This document shows positions 33,533-42,174 of a stretch of 44,432 bases of DNA, one piece after another; within the stretch, counting starts at the first letter, position 1, and the number at the start of each line of letters is the position of its first letter. Source of the stretch: Myxococcales bacterium. GTDB lineage: Bacteria; Myxococcota_A; Bradymonadia; UBA7976; UBA1532. The notes below the pieces were generated by a model. The model ran no database searches, was not told where the DNA came from, and was given only the letters and a program-made list of their open reading frames with translations. The position numbers were made by a program, and so were the translations under genes. The DNA lies in the NCBI GenBank assembly GCA_020633555.1, contig JACKDL010000041.1, forward strand, positions 1 through 44,432, given 5' to 3'.

Positions 33533-34096
33533 CTACTTCCAGAGCAGGGTCAGGTCCAGGGCCACCGCGTCGAAGGGCGGCACCCGCGCCTCGGGGCTGC
33601 CGCCCGCATCGATGACGTGCACCCGGTAGCCCCCGTCAGACAGGCGCTCGTAGACCTCGAGGGTCCGGTCCACCGGATCGATGAGCCAGACGTGCGGCAC
33701 CCGGGTGCGATCGAACAGGTCGATCTTGTACAGCCGGTCGCGCCGGCGGGTGCTCGGCGAGAGCACCTCACAGACCCAGTCAGGGGTCAGGTGGATCCGA
33801 TGATCGTCCGGCAGCTCCGGGAGCCGCTCCCGCCGCCACCCAGCCAGGTCGGGGACCACGATGTCGCCCCCCAGGTGCACCTGCGGCTCATCCAGGATCC
33901 ACCACCCGCCCGGGCCGTTGACGCCGTAGCGGAAGGGGCCGGACACCAGGAAGCCGGCCCCGGAAGCCACGTTGACATGGCGCAGATGCGGCCTCGGGGC
34001 GACCACCAGCTCGCCGCTCAGGATCTCGCCAACCACGCCTTCGGGCAGGGCGTCCAGATCGGCCTCGGTGGCGGGGTGGGTCTTGCTCGCGATCAT
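33533..34096 (-). CDS. Uma2-family (DUF820) PD-(D/E)XK-like protein
   Basis: This 187-residue protein has the Uma2 layout: EADLDALPEGVVGEILSGEL at the N-terminus, then IVVPDLAGWRRER with the Asp of the PD motif, DWVCEVLSPSTRRRDR with the E-x-K-like strand, and VPHVWLIDPVDRTLEVYE. The family has a restriction-endonuclease-like fold. Members occur in large numbers in cyanobacteria and myxobacteria, and their biological role is poorly known. The gene converges on the MshEN gene, leaving 9 nt between stops, and lies 43 nt after the lipoprotein gene at 34140. Confidence 0.87.
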   Translation of the reverse strand: MIASKTHPATEADLDALPEGVVGEILSGELVVAPRPHLRHVNVASGAGFLVSGPFRYGVNGPGGWWILDEPQVHLGGDIVVPDLAGWRRERLPELPDDHRIHLTPDWVCEVLSPSTRRRDRLYKIDLFDRTRVPHVWLIDPVDRTLEVYERLSDGGYRVHVIDAGGSPEARVPPFDAVALDLTLLWK

Positions 34097-34139
34097 AGGC
34101 GAAGTCTAGCGCCGCGGGCCCGGGGACGCCAAAGCCCGC

Positions 34140-36767
34140 TCAGCGGCAGTTCAGGTACGGCAGGGTGACCGTCCAGTCCTGATCCGCCTCGGGCCGGGGC
34201 TCCAGGGCCAGCACGGGGAAGCCGTAGCCGGGCAGGTCCACGGGGGCCCAGAGCGCGCCGGGGGCGAGCTGGAAGGTGGGGGCCTCGAGCCACAGCTTCA
34301 CCCGCTCGATGGCCTCCAGATCCACCACCCACAGGGCCTGGCCCGACAGCCCGTCGGCGTTGGCGGGCAGCGCGGCCGAGGCCACGAGCAGAGGCTGGAT
34401 GCGGGGGCCGGCGGCGTCCACGAAGCTGCGCCGCGCGGTGGTCCAGCGGTCCACGCCGGCGGTCTCGATGGCCCGCCAGCCGAAGCGGTCCTCGGGCTGG
34501 ATGAGCACCCGCGCGAAGCCGCCGAAGGGCTGAAAGTGCACGAAGGGGCTGCCGGGCACGGGCGGCGAGCGCACCAGGCCGGTGGCGCCCACGTCGGCGC
34601 CGACCCCGGTGAGGCCCGCCGGCAGGGCCAGCCGGTCGAAGGTGTTGCTCAGCGGATCGAAGGCGAACCAGGCCAGCGCCCACTGCCCCACCGAGTCCAC
34701 GAAGCCGTAGAGCAAGGTGATCTGGCCGTCCTCGTCGCGCACCAGCCGGGCCTGGCGCACGGGCGCCCGCTGGCCGAAGGGCAGCGCCACGTCGGCGCGG
34801 GCGTCGGTGGGGTACAGGCGGAAGATGCGCCGGGGGCAGACCACCAGCACCGAGGTCTCGGCCTCGGTCTCGTCGGCCACCACCACGTCCAGCACGGGCC
34901 AGGTGGCGGGGGCGTCCGCGGGGGCCGCGTCGGGCTGGCCGTCGTCGTCCACGTCGGCGCAGGGCCCGAAGCCGGCGGCCCGCAGGGCGGGATCCGCCAC
35001 CGGGGCGTCGAGGTTGAAGGGGGCCTTGGGCGCGCCGGTGAGGGGCGCCAGATCGGGGTGGCTCCAGTTCACCCAGGTGCCGCCCTCGGGCCCGGTGGCC
35101 AGCAGCACCGTATAGTCACGGGCCGCCGCCAGGCCCAGGCCCCGGTCGGCCACCATCGGCCACGGCGCCGTGCCCTGGGTGTTCGGATCGCCGAAGCGGA
35201 ACAGCCGCCCGATGTTGGCGCCCGAGGTGCGCACGCCCGTGCCCACCACCCGGCCCGTCCAGGCGGGCACGCCGTCCACCTCATAGCGCACGGCCACCCG
35301 GAGCTGGTCGCGGGTGCGCACGCCCGTCAGCAGGATCTGGGTGGGCTCGAAGGCCTCGGTGCGGCCGTCGCCCACCCAGCGGCGCACCGAGAAGGCGCGC
35401 CGGTTGGCGGTGCTGCCGCAGCACAGGCTGTTGTCGATGCGGCCGTCGCAGTCCTGATCGGTGCCGTCGCAGGTCTCGGGCTGGGGGCGGCAATCGGGGT
35501 TCAGGTTCAGGCCATACGGGCGCTGGAAGTCGGCCGGGGTCATGGCCACCGCGGTGGCCCGGGGGGCGCCCTCATCATCGAACTCGACGAGCCAGGTGGT
35601 GGCGCCCCGGGGCACCGCCAGGCGGGCCTGGGGCCAGGCCCAGCCGGGATCGCTCTCGGCGCTGGTCCAGAGCATGTCGGCGGCGGCCACCACCAGCCGC
35701 TTCTGGCCCTGGGACTCGCCCGAGTCGTCCTCGCCGGCCAGGGCCCGCTGCCCGTCTACGGCGGCGAAGGGCGTGCTGATGCCCTCGGGCACCACCGGCA
35801 GGTCGTAGCCCTGGTCGCTGCCGGCGCCGAACAGGCGGCCCACCACGTACCGCTGGCGGCGGCCGAAGGGGGCCAGGCTCAGCAGCAGCGGCTGCTGGCC
35901 GTCGGTGATGATCCGACCCTCGCCCACCTTGCAGAAGAAGCTGGCGCCGGCGGCCCGATCGGCGCCGACGCTCAGGCAGCGGCCCCGGTCGCCGAAGCGC
36001 AGCACCACCCCGCCGTCCACGGCGGCCACCTCGTCGGGCAGGGGCAGATCCAGCCCCCCGTCCGCCTGCACCAAGGGGTCGAGCGCGCCGTCGGCGCCCA
36101 CGGTCTGCCAGGCCAGCCGGCCCACGTCATCCCGGCCCACCACCAGCAGATCGGTGCGCCCGCCCGAGCTCAGGGGCGCCGCCAGCGCGGGGCCCCGCAG
36201 ATCCAGGGTCACGGGGGTCTGGGCGGTGTCCAGGGCCACGGCGCGCACGGGCCCGTCGCTGGCGGACCACACCGCCCACGGCGCCTCGTCGGCGGCGGCC
36301 ACCACCACCCGCACCACGGGCAGATCCAGCCGGTCGACGACGGCCTCGGGGTCGTGGTCCAGGGTGCCGTCGGCGGCCAGGCGGCCCATGCGCACGGTGC
36401 CGCCACTGGCCCAGGCCAGCCAGGTCACGTCGCCCACGGTGGCACCGCCGATGGTGGGGAAGGCGGGCACGCCGGGGGGATCGGGCGGGGCCATGTCCAC
36501 CGGCAGCGCCCCGTCGGGCTCGGCGTCCAGGGCCCCGTCGCCCCCGTCGAGGGCCCCGTCCCCCAAGTCGAAGGGCTCCGCGGCATCCGCGGGCGCCAGG
36601 TCGAGCCCGGCGGCGTCGACGCCCAGATCCTCGGGCACCCCGCGATCCCGCACCACGGCCCCATCGAGCCGCGCCGCCGCGTCCTGGGGCGCGGCGGGGA
36701 TCACCGGCGCGGCCCCGTCGCAGCCCCACAGGGCCGCCAGGGCCAGCAGGGCGATCCGCCGCGTCAT
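34140..36767 (-). CDS. Large lipoprotein with MopE-type motif, paralogue of 36767-39454
   Basis: This 875-residue protein starts at ATG 36767, one base overlapping the upstream stop (TGATG). The signal peptide ends LAALWGC (Cys16). An acidic, repetitive stretch with many Asp, Gly and Ala (about residues 25-95) follows. The first large part has repeated short beta units like those of the upstream protein. At about residues 430-450 is PETCDGTDQDCDGRIDNSLC, matching the MopE/PF11617 Cys-Asp pattern (putative calcium- or copper-binding). The second half shares blocks with the upstream gene (VPAWTGRVVGTGVRTSGANI, ADVDDDGQPDAAPADAPATW, CPRRIFRLYP). It is an exported surface lipoprotein of unknown function. 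Confidence 0.85.
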   Translation of the reverse strand: MTRRIALLALAALWGCDGAAPVIPAAPQDAAARLDGAVVRDRGVPEDLGVDAAGLDLAPADAAEPFDLGDGALDGGDGALDAEPDGALPVDMAPPDPPGVPAFPTIGGATVGDVTWLAWASGGTVRMGRLAADGTLDHDPEAVVDRLDLPVVRVVVAAADEAPWAVWSASDGPVRAVALDTAQTPVTLDLRGPALAAPLSSGGRTDLLVVGRDDVGRLAWQTVGADGALDPLVQADGGLDLPLPDEVAAVDGGVVLRFGDRGRCLSVGADRAAGASFFCKVGEGRIITDGQQPLLLSLAPFGRRQRYVVGRLFGAGSDQGYDLPVVPEGISTPFAAVDGQRALAGEDDSGESQGQKRLVVAAADMLWTSAESDPGWAWPQARLAVPRGATTWLVEFDDEGAPRATAVAMTPADFQRPYGLNLNPDCRPQPETCDGTDQDCDGRIDNSLCCGSTANRRAFSVRRWVGDGRTEAFEPTQILLTGVRTRDQLRVAVRYEVDGVPAWTGRVVGTGVRTSGANIGRLFRFGDPNTQGTAPWPMVADRGLGLAAARDYTVLLATGPEGGTWVNWSHPDLAPLTGAPKAPFNLDAPVADPALRAAGFGPCADVDDDGQPDAAPADAPATWPVLDVVVADETEAETSVLVVCPRRIFRLYPTDARADVALPFGQRAPVRQARLVRDEDGQITLLYGFVDSVGQWALAWFAFDPLSNTFDRLALPAGLTGVGADVGATGLVRSPPVPGSPFVHFQPFGGFARVLIQPEDRFGWRAIETAGVDRWTTARRSFVDAAGPRIQPLLVASAALPANADGLSGQALWVVDLEAIERVKLWLEAPTFQLAPGALWAPVDLPGYGFPVLALEPRPEADQDWTVTLPYLNCR

Positions 36768-39454
36768 CAGTTGCCCCGGCAGTCCACGCCGTGGGTCACC
36801 ACCCGCCACGCGCCCTCGAGGTCGCGGGTGAACACCGCCAGCACGTCGCGGTAGCCGCCGATGAAGAACTGGCCCGGCGCCGCGCCCAGGCTCAGGGCCC
36901 AGCGCACCTCGGGGGCCGTCACCGACAGCACGGGGCGGGTGGTCCACAGGTTCAGGTCCTCACGGTCGCTCAGATCCAGCATGTAGAAGTCGGTGGTGTC
37001 GCCGGTGCGCCGGGCCGCCACCAGGCGGGCCTGGGCGGGGTTGTAGGCCAGCTCCACGTCGTCGCCGGCCACCACGGGCTGCCAGCTCCAGCGGCCGTCG
37101 GCGCCGCGCACCCGCACCCGCGCGGCGCGGCCGCCGTCCAGGATCTGCAGATAGGGCCCGATGATGTCGGGGTGGCTGTAGATGGGCGCGCCCAGCTCCG
37201 CGGCGGTGGCGGGCACGTCGGCGAAGGCCCCCGGGCGGGTGAGCTGCAGGCGGTTGGTGTTGCCCGCCACGAAGTTGCCGCCCATGACCTCCCAGGCGCC
37301 GTCGCGCTCGTAGCCGTAGATCACCGGGATCACGTCGCCGTCCACCCGGCGGATGGTGGCCCAGCGCGCGGGCACGTCCAGGGGCACCCGGCTGTTCTCG
37401 GCGTTCAGCGTGGTCAGCGGGATCTCCACGTTGGGCCGCGGCTCGTCCGTCTGAGGATCGCGCTGCGGGTACAGCCGCAGGGCCTTGCGCGGGCAGATCA
37501 CCAGGGCCGAGGCGGCCTGATCGGTGTGGTCGATGGTGTCCACCGCCAGCACCGGCCAGGTGGGCGGCGCGCCGGCGGGGGCGGGATCGATCGTGCCGTC
37601 GCCGTCCAGATCGCCGCAGGCGTGCAGCACGTCCAGATCCTCGGGTTCCTTGGGCGCGCCGTTGCCGAGCTGCTCGGAGTTGCGGGCCACGTAGTAGGTC
37701 CAGCTCGCGGTGACGTGCCCTTCGGCGTTGCGGCCCAGCACCAGGCTGTAGCCGCCCACGCTGCGCATGGCGATGCCCTCGACGGCGTCCACCGGCCACG
37801 GCTCGGCGGCGCCGGCGTCCACCCGGTCGCCGAAGTTGGCCATGCGCTCCACCGGCGCGTTGCGGGTCTCGGCGCTGGTGTAGATCACCCGGCCGGTCCA
37901 GCGGGTCTGGCCCTCGTGGCTGTAGCGGATGGCCACCCGCCAGGCGTCCTGGTTCTCCACGTCGGCCAGCAGGAACTGCTCGGCGTCGAAGCCGGCGTTC
38001 ACGCCGCCCTCGGTGTAGGCGTTGGGGATCAGCCGCTCGCTGTACAGGGCCTGATCCGCCGACTCACAGCACAGGCCGTTGTCGCGGGCGCCGTCGCAGT
38101 CGTCGTCCACGTCGTTGCAGGTCTCGGCGGCGGGCACGCAGCCGGGATCGGGCTCGATGCCCCAGGCCGGCCCCTCGAAGTCCTTGGCGGTGACCGCCAT
38201 GGCCTCGACCACCGGCGCGCCGTCGGCGAAGCCCACCAGCAGGGCCTGCTCACCGCGGGGGAGCACCGCCCGCACCGACGGGCGGTCCCAGGCGTCCACC
38301 AGGGGCCCCTCGTACAGGGCGTCGAAGGCCACCAGGCCCAGGCGCACCTGCTCGCCGGCCACCGTCAGCGGGTCGTAGATCACCGGCACCATGCCGTCGG
38401 CGCCGGCCAGGGCGGGGGCGTCCACCGCCCGGCCCACGTAGTAGGGATCGGTGCTCTGGGCCCCGAACAGCGGCCGCACGCCCCAGGTGTCCACCTGCGC
38501 GTCGCCCACCGGCGCGAGCTGGCGGCCCAGCAGGCGGGCCCGCTGCGCGTCGGCCACCGTGTGGCCCGGCGCGATCAGGCAGGGGAAGCTGGCGGGGCCG
38601 GTGCCGTCGGCGGCGAGCTGCACGCACTGCCCGGGGCCCGCGAAGCGCAGCACGAAGCCGCCCGCGAAGCCCACCGCCTCGTCGGGCACCGGCAGGCCGG
38701 CGCTGTCGCGGATGACCTCGCCCACGGTGGTGGTGCCGTCGCCGCGCACGGCCACCGTCTGCCACGCCAGCGCGCCCTGGGCGTCCTGGCCCACCGCCAG
38801 GATGACGTCGGCGCCGCCTTGCCCGGTCACCGCCAGGATCGGCGGGCCCACCAGGCCCAGCTCCAGCGGCGCCTCGAGCAGGCTGTCCAGGAACCGCAGC
38901 CGCGCGGTGCCGCCGGCCGCCGCGTAGCCCGCGATGGGCGCGCCGCTGGCCTGCACCGCCGCCACGCCCGTCAGGGGGCCGGCGAGGGTGTCGGCGGTGG
39001 CCCACTGGGCCCCGTCCAGATCGGCGAGCGCCCCGTCGGCGCCCACCCGGGCCATGCGCAGCTCGGCGTCGGCGCCCCAGGCCACGTAGGCCTCCTGGCC
39101 CACGGCCACGGCGGCCACGTGATCGGGCACGGCGGGCGAGCCGCCCATGCCGCCCGCGCCGCCAGCGCCACCCTGACCACCGGCACCGCCCATGCCGCCG
39201 GCGCCGCCCACCGCCGCCCGCGCCGCCCTGGCCGCCCGCGCCGCCCTGGCCGCCCGCGCCGCCCATGCCCCCCCGGCGCCACCCATGCCGCCGGCACCGC
39301 CGGCGCCGCCGGCGCCGCCCATGCCGCCCTCGCCGCCCGCGCCGCCCTGGCCCATGTCGGGCACGAACGGCGCCTGGGGCGCGTCATCACAAGCAAAGGC
39401 GCCCACCAGGGCGCCGATCAGCAGGCTCGATCGCCACCAGCCGTCGGTCCGCAT
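36767..39454 (-). CDS. Large lipoprotein with MopE-type motif and Gly-rich linker
   Basis: This 895-residue protein starts at ATG 39454. A GTG at 39460 would add two residues, but the GAGGT ribosome site then lies too close. The signal peptide ends VGAFAC (Cys22). Residues 30-105 are a GGA/GGM repeat linker; inside it, 39205-39274 reads AARAAR instead of GGQGGA, as if two compensating frame changes occurred. The mature part shares its plan with the downstream gene, including ETCNDVDDDCDGARDNGLCC (MopE motif) and CGDLDGDGTIDPAPAG, a second Asp-rich, calcium-like block. Exported, function unknown. It overlaps the downstream paralogue by one base and follows the flippase-like gene after 2 nt. 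Confidence 0.85.
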   Translation of the reverse strand: MRTDGWWRSSLLIGALVGAFACDDAPQAPFVPDMGQGGAGGEGGMGGAGGAGGAGGMGGAGGAWAARAARAARAARAARAAVGGAGGMGGAGGQGGAGGAGGMGGSPAVPDHVAAVAVGQEAYVAWGADAELRMARVGADGALADLDGAQWATADTLAGPLTGVAAVQASGAPIAGYAAAGGTARLRFLDSLLEAPLELGLVGPPILAVTGQGGADVILAVGQDAQGALAWQTVAVRGDGTTTVGEVIRDSAGLPVPDEAVGFAGGFVLRFAGPGQCVQLAADGTGPASFPCLIAPGHTVADAQRARLLGRQLAPVGDAQVDTWGVRPLFGAQSTDPYYVGRAVDAPALAGADGMVPVIYDPLTVAGEQVRLGLVAFDALYEGPLVDAWDRPSVRAVLPRGEQALLVGFADGAPVVEAMAVTAKDFEGPAWGIEPDPGCVPAAETCNDVDDDCDGARDNGLCCESADQALYSERLIPNAYTEGGVNAGFDAEQFLLADVENQDAWRVAIRYSHEGQTRWTGRVIYTSAETRNAPVERMANFGDRVDAGAAEPWPVDAVEGIAMRSVGGYSLVLGRNAEGHVTASWTYYVARNSEQLGNGAPKEPEDLDVLHACGDLDGDGTIDPAPAGAPPTWPVLAVDTIDHTDQAASALVICPRKALRLYPQRDPQTDEPRPNVEIPLTTLNAENSRVPLDVPARWATIRRVDGDVIPVIYGYERDGAWEVMGGNFVAGNTNRLQLTRPGAFADVPATAAELGAPIYSHPDIIGPYLQILDGGRAARVRVRGADGRWSWQPVVAGDDVELAYNPAQARLVAARRTGDTTDFYMLDLSDREDLNLWTTRPVLSVTAPEVRWALSLGAAPGQFFIGGYRDVLAVFTRDLEGAWRVVTHGVDCRGN
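39205..39274 (-). repeat. GGX linker repeat with out-of-frame Ala/Arg segment
   Basis: The DNA repeats a GGCGGCGCGGGCGGCCAG-like unit. In the coding frame it gives WAARAARAARAARAARAA, while the frame next to it gives GGAGGQGGAGGQ like the flanking GGMGGA units. A C7 run at 39268-39274 marks one end of the shifted part; the other end lies near 39210. Confidence 0.85.
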
Positions 39455-39456
39455 CC

Positions 39457-40509
39457 TCACACCTCGCTCGGGCTCGAATCTTTGGGATCCCCGTGGGATC
39501 CGGTCGGGCGGAGCCTAGCAGGCGGCTCGCCCGTGAATCCACGCTGCGCCCGGGCCAGCCCCCACCAGGCGGCGGGCACGAACACCGCGGCGAACACCAG
39601 GGTCACGAGCTGGGTGAACAGGCCGCTGATCACCGCATCGGTGAAGCCCAGGCCCACCCAGGTCATGGCCGCCGTCCAGCCCGTCTCGTGGGTGCCCAGG
39701 CTGCCCACGCTCACCACGGGCAGGGCCCCGGCCACCTGGGCGCCGGCGCTGCCCACCACCACCTGGGCGGGGGCCAGGTCCAGACCACAGGCCCGCAACA
39801 GCGCGTAATACAAGATGAACTGCAGGGCCATCACCGCCAGCGTGCCCCCCACCAGCCAGCGCCGGCGGCGGCCGTCCAGGCGGTTGGAGCCGTCGGCGGC
39901 CTGGGCCAGCGCCGCCAGCGCCTTGCCCACCGCCGGCTTGCCGTCCAGGCCCAGCCGGCCCGCCAGCGCCGTGGCCAGGCGCACGGCCCAGGCCAGCAGC
40001 GGCCGGAAGAAGGCCAGCGCCGCGGTCATCACCGCCAGGCCGCCCAGCAGCACGCCGCCCGCGATCCCCTGCCCGCCCGGGCCGGCGCCGAACCAGATCA
40101 GGCCCGCCACGGTGGCCGCGCAGGTGAGCACCCACAGCTCCACCAGGCGCACCAGCACCAGGTGCACCAGGGCCGGCGCCGCGGGCTCCCCGGCCACGCG
40201 GTGCAGGGCGTAGGGCAGGCTCAGCTCACCCAGGCGCAGGGGGGTCACCCGGGTCAGGGCGTTCTGCAGGGCGATGGCCGCCGTCACGGTGCCCAGGCTG
40301 CTCTGGCTGCTCAGGCCCCAGAAGCGCAGGCCCCGGGCCCAGAGCACCGCCGCCGACACCAGGAAGCTGATCACGAGCCACAGGCCGTCCGCCTGCCGCA
40401 GGCGGGCCCAGGCGGCCTCGCCGTCCACCCCGGCCAGGATCGCCGCCAGCAGCCCGGCGGACACCGCCAGGCCCAGGGCGATGCGCCTGGCCCGCGCGGT
40501 CACGGTCAT
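39457..40509 (-). CDS. YbhN/LPG-synthase-TM (UPF0104)-type membrane protein
   Basis: This 350-residue protein has about eight membrane segments and the UPF0104/LPG_synthase_TM plan: LWLVISFLVSAAVLWARGLRF at the start, then ALTRVTPLRLGELSLPYALH, and a late GALPVVSVGSLGTHETGW motif equivalent to the G-G-x-G-x-x-E signature. The family includes the flippase part of MprF and archaeal AglD-type partners of glycosyltransferases. Without the MprF transferase domain, a lipid or lipid-linked-sugar membrane step is a plausible role. The ATG overlaps the upstream methyltransferase stop. An upstream in-frame opening is only a shadow of the methyltransferase. Confidence 0.82.
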   Translation of the reverse strand: MTVTARARRIALGLAVSAGLLAAILAGVDGEAAWARLRQADGLWLVISFLVSAAVLWARGLRFWGLSSQSSLGTVTAAIALQNALTRVTPLRLGELSLPYALHRVAGEPAAPALVHLVLVRLVELWVLTCAATVAGLIWFGAGPGGQGIAGGVLLGGLAVMTAALAFFRPLLAWAVRLATALAGRLGLDGKPAVGKALAALAQAADGSNRLDGRRRRWLVGGTLAVMALQFILYYALLRACGLDLAPAQVVVGSAGAQVAGALPVVSVGSLGTHETGWTAAMTWVGLGFTDAVISGLFTQLVTLVFAAVFVPAAWWGLARAQRGFTGEPPARLRPTGSHGDPKDSSPSEV

Positions 40510-41126
40510 CCCCGCAGGTGCAGCACGAAGGTGGGCGACAGCCGCCCCACCCAGCCGGGCGCCGCCAGGGTCTGCTTGGGCCCCATCCACGGGAAGTAGC
40601 CGTACAGCTCGGCGTCGGGCGCCAGCCGCTGGATGTCGGCCAGGTCGAAGAAGTGCAGGTGATCGTCGCGCTGCAGCTTCTGCGGGGTCAGCCCCACCGC
40701 CGCCAGCGCCTTGAACAGCCACATGTAGCTGTTGGGCGTGGTGAGGATGATGTCGCCGCCCGGCCGCAGCACCCGGCGCAGCTCGCCCAGACTGAAGGCG
40801 GGATCCTGCAGGTGCTCGATGACCTCGCTGGACCAGATGAGGTCGAAGTGATCGTCGGGGAAGGGCAGCCGCTCGTTGGCGTCCACCACCTGCGCCCCGT
40901 CGAACAGGGCCTCCACGTCGATGGAGGTGACCGTGTAGCCCCGGCCCTGCAGCCAGCGGGTCTGGTGGCCCTCGCGGCAGCCCAGATCCAGCGCCGTGCG
41001 GCCCTGCCCGGGGGGCACCAGCCGCAGCGCGATCTGCTTGCCCTCGGTGGTCTCGGCCACCGCCCCCTGCCCCAGATCGATGGGGATCCGCTTCGCCAGG
41101 CCGATGGCCCGCTTCACCAGGCTCAC
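40506..41126 (-). CDS. Class I SAM-dependent methyltransferase
   Basis: This 206-residue protein starts at GTG 41126, overlapping the GT2 stop as GTGA. The SAM-binding motifs of a Methyltransf_11/UbiE-type enzyme are present: ALDLGCREGHQTRWL (motif I), VTSIDVEALFDGAQVVDAN, FPDDHFDLIWSSEVIEHLQD (motif II) and LRRVLRPGGDIILTTPN (motif III). It sits between a polyprenyl-sugar-type GT2 and a flippase-like membrane protein, as seen for methylation of glycans or their lipid carriers. The acceptor is unknown. Confidence 0.9.
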   Translation of the reverse strand: MSLVKRAIGLAKRIPIDLGQGAVAETTEGKQIALRLVPPGQGRTALDLGCREGHQTRWLQGRGYTVTSIDVEALFDGAQVVDANERLPFPDDHFDLIWSSEVIEHLQDPAFSLGELRRVLRPGGDIILTTPNSYMWLFKALAAVGLTPQKLQRDDHLHFFDLADIQRLAPDAELYGYFPWMGPKQTLAAPGWVGRLSPTFVLHLRG

Positions 41127-42100
41127 GCCTCGCCCTCCTCGACGGCGCCGCCGGCCCCCGGCCCCACGATGCGGGTGCGCACGTGGAAGGGCCGCTTGCC
41201 CTGCGCCTCGTGGTACGTGCGCGCCAACAGATCGGCCACCAGGCCCATGCTCACGAGCTGCACACCCACCACCACCAGCAGCACCCCCAGCAGCAGCAGG
41301 GGCCGATCCGCCAACGGCGTGCCCCAGATGAGCTTGCTCAGGGTCAGCCACAGCAGGATCAGCACCCCCAGCGCCCCCGAGGCCATGCCCCCCAGGCCGA
41401 ACACCTGCATGGGCTTGGTCACGTAGCTCTGCATGAAGCGCACGACCAGCAGATCCAGCACCACTCGCACCGTGCGGCCGATGCCGTACTTGCTCACGCC
41501 GAACTGCCGGGCCCGGTGGTTGACGGGCATCTCGATGATGCTCGAGCCCGCCCAGTCGGCGATGGCGGGGATGAAGCGGTGCATCTCGCCGTACAGGTTC
41601 AGGGTCTTGGCCAGATCCGCCCGCATCACCTTCAGGGTGCAGCCGTAGTCGTGCAGCCGCACCTTGGTGGTGGACGAGATGATGCGGTTGGCGATCATCG
41701 ACGGCAGCTTGCGGTTGACGAAGGTGTCCTGCCGGTTGGCCCGCCAGCCGGCCACCATGTCGTGGCCCTCGTCCAGCTTCTGCAGCATGGCGGGGATGTC
41801 GGCGGGGTCGTTCTGCAGATCGGCGTCCAGAAACGCGATGTTGGCGCCGCGGGCCTCGTCCAGGCCCGCCTGCATGGCCGCCGTCTGGCCGAAGTTGCGC
41901 CGGAAGCGCACCACCACCAGGGCGGGATCGGTCTTCGCAGCCTCGGCCAGCACCTGGAAGCTCTTGTCCCGGCTGCCGTCGTCCACGCAGACGATCTCGT
42001 AGCGCAGCCCGGTGGGCGCCAGCGCCTTGTGGATCTCGGGGAGCAGCCGCGGGATGGACTCCTCCTCGTTGTAGATCGGGATGACCACCGACAGATCCAT
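41123..42100 (-). CDS. Polyprenyl-phosphate glycosyltransferase (GT2, DPM1/GtrB-like)
   Basis: This 325-residue protein starts at ATG 42100, with AAGGGGAG upstream. It has the GT-A fold with SVVIPIYNEEESIPRLL, VDDGSRDKS, the DxD-type AFLDADLQNDPADIP and the QxxRW-like end of the catalytic domain (FGVSKYGIGRTV). Two C-terminal membrane helices follow (LGVLILLWLTLSKLIWG and LLLLGVLLVVVGVQLVSMG). This family transfers a sugar from a nucleotide donor to undecaprenyl- or dolichyl-phosphate. It is the first gene of the GT2, methyltransferase, flippase-like, lipoprotein, lipoprotein operon. The gap to the upstream creD-like gene is 74 nt. Confidence 0.92.
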   Translation of the reverse strand: MDLSVVIPIYNEEESIPRLLPEIHKALAPTGLRYEIVCVDDGSRDKSFQVLAEAAKTDPALVVVRFRRNFGQTAAMQAGLDEARGANIAFLDADLQNDPADIPAMLQKLDEGHDMVAGWRANRQDTFVNRKLPSMIANRIISSTTKVRLHDYGCTLKVMRADLAKTLNLYGEMHRFIPAIADWAGSSIIEMPVNHRARQFGVSKYGIGRTVRVVLDLLVVRFMQSYVTKPMQVFGLGGMASGALGVLILLWLTLSKLIWGTPLADRPLLLLGVLLVVVGVQLVSMGLVADLLARTYHEAQGKRPFHVRTRIVGPGAGGAVEEGEA

Positions 42101-42174
42101 CGAGGCTCCCCTTTCCGGCCCGGCCGTTTGAGCGGCGCGGACCATACCCCAAGGCCGCCCGGCGGGCGAGCGCG

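Noticed and set aside
39465..39485. GGCTCGAATC resembling a tRNA T-loop
   Set aside because: It lies in the 3' coding end of the flippase-like gene and no acceptor or anticodon stem can be built around it.
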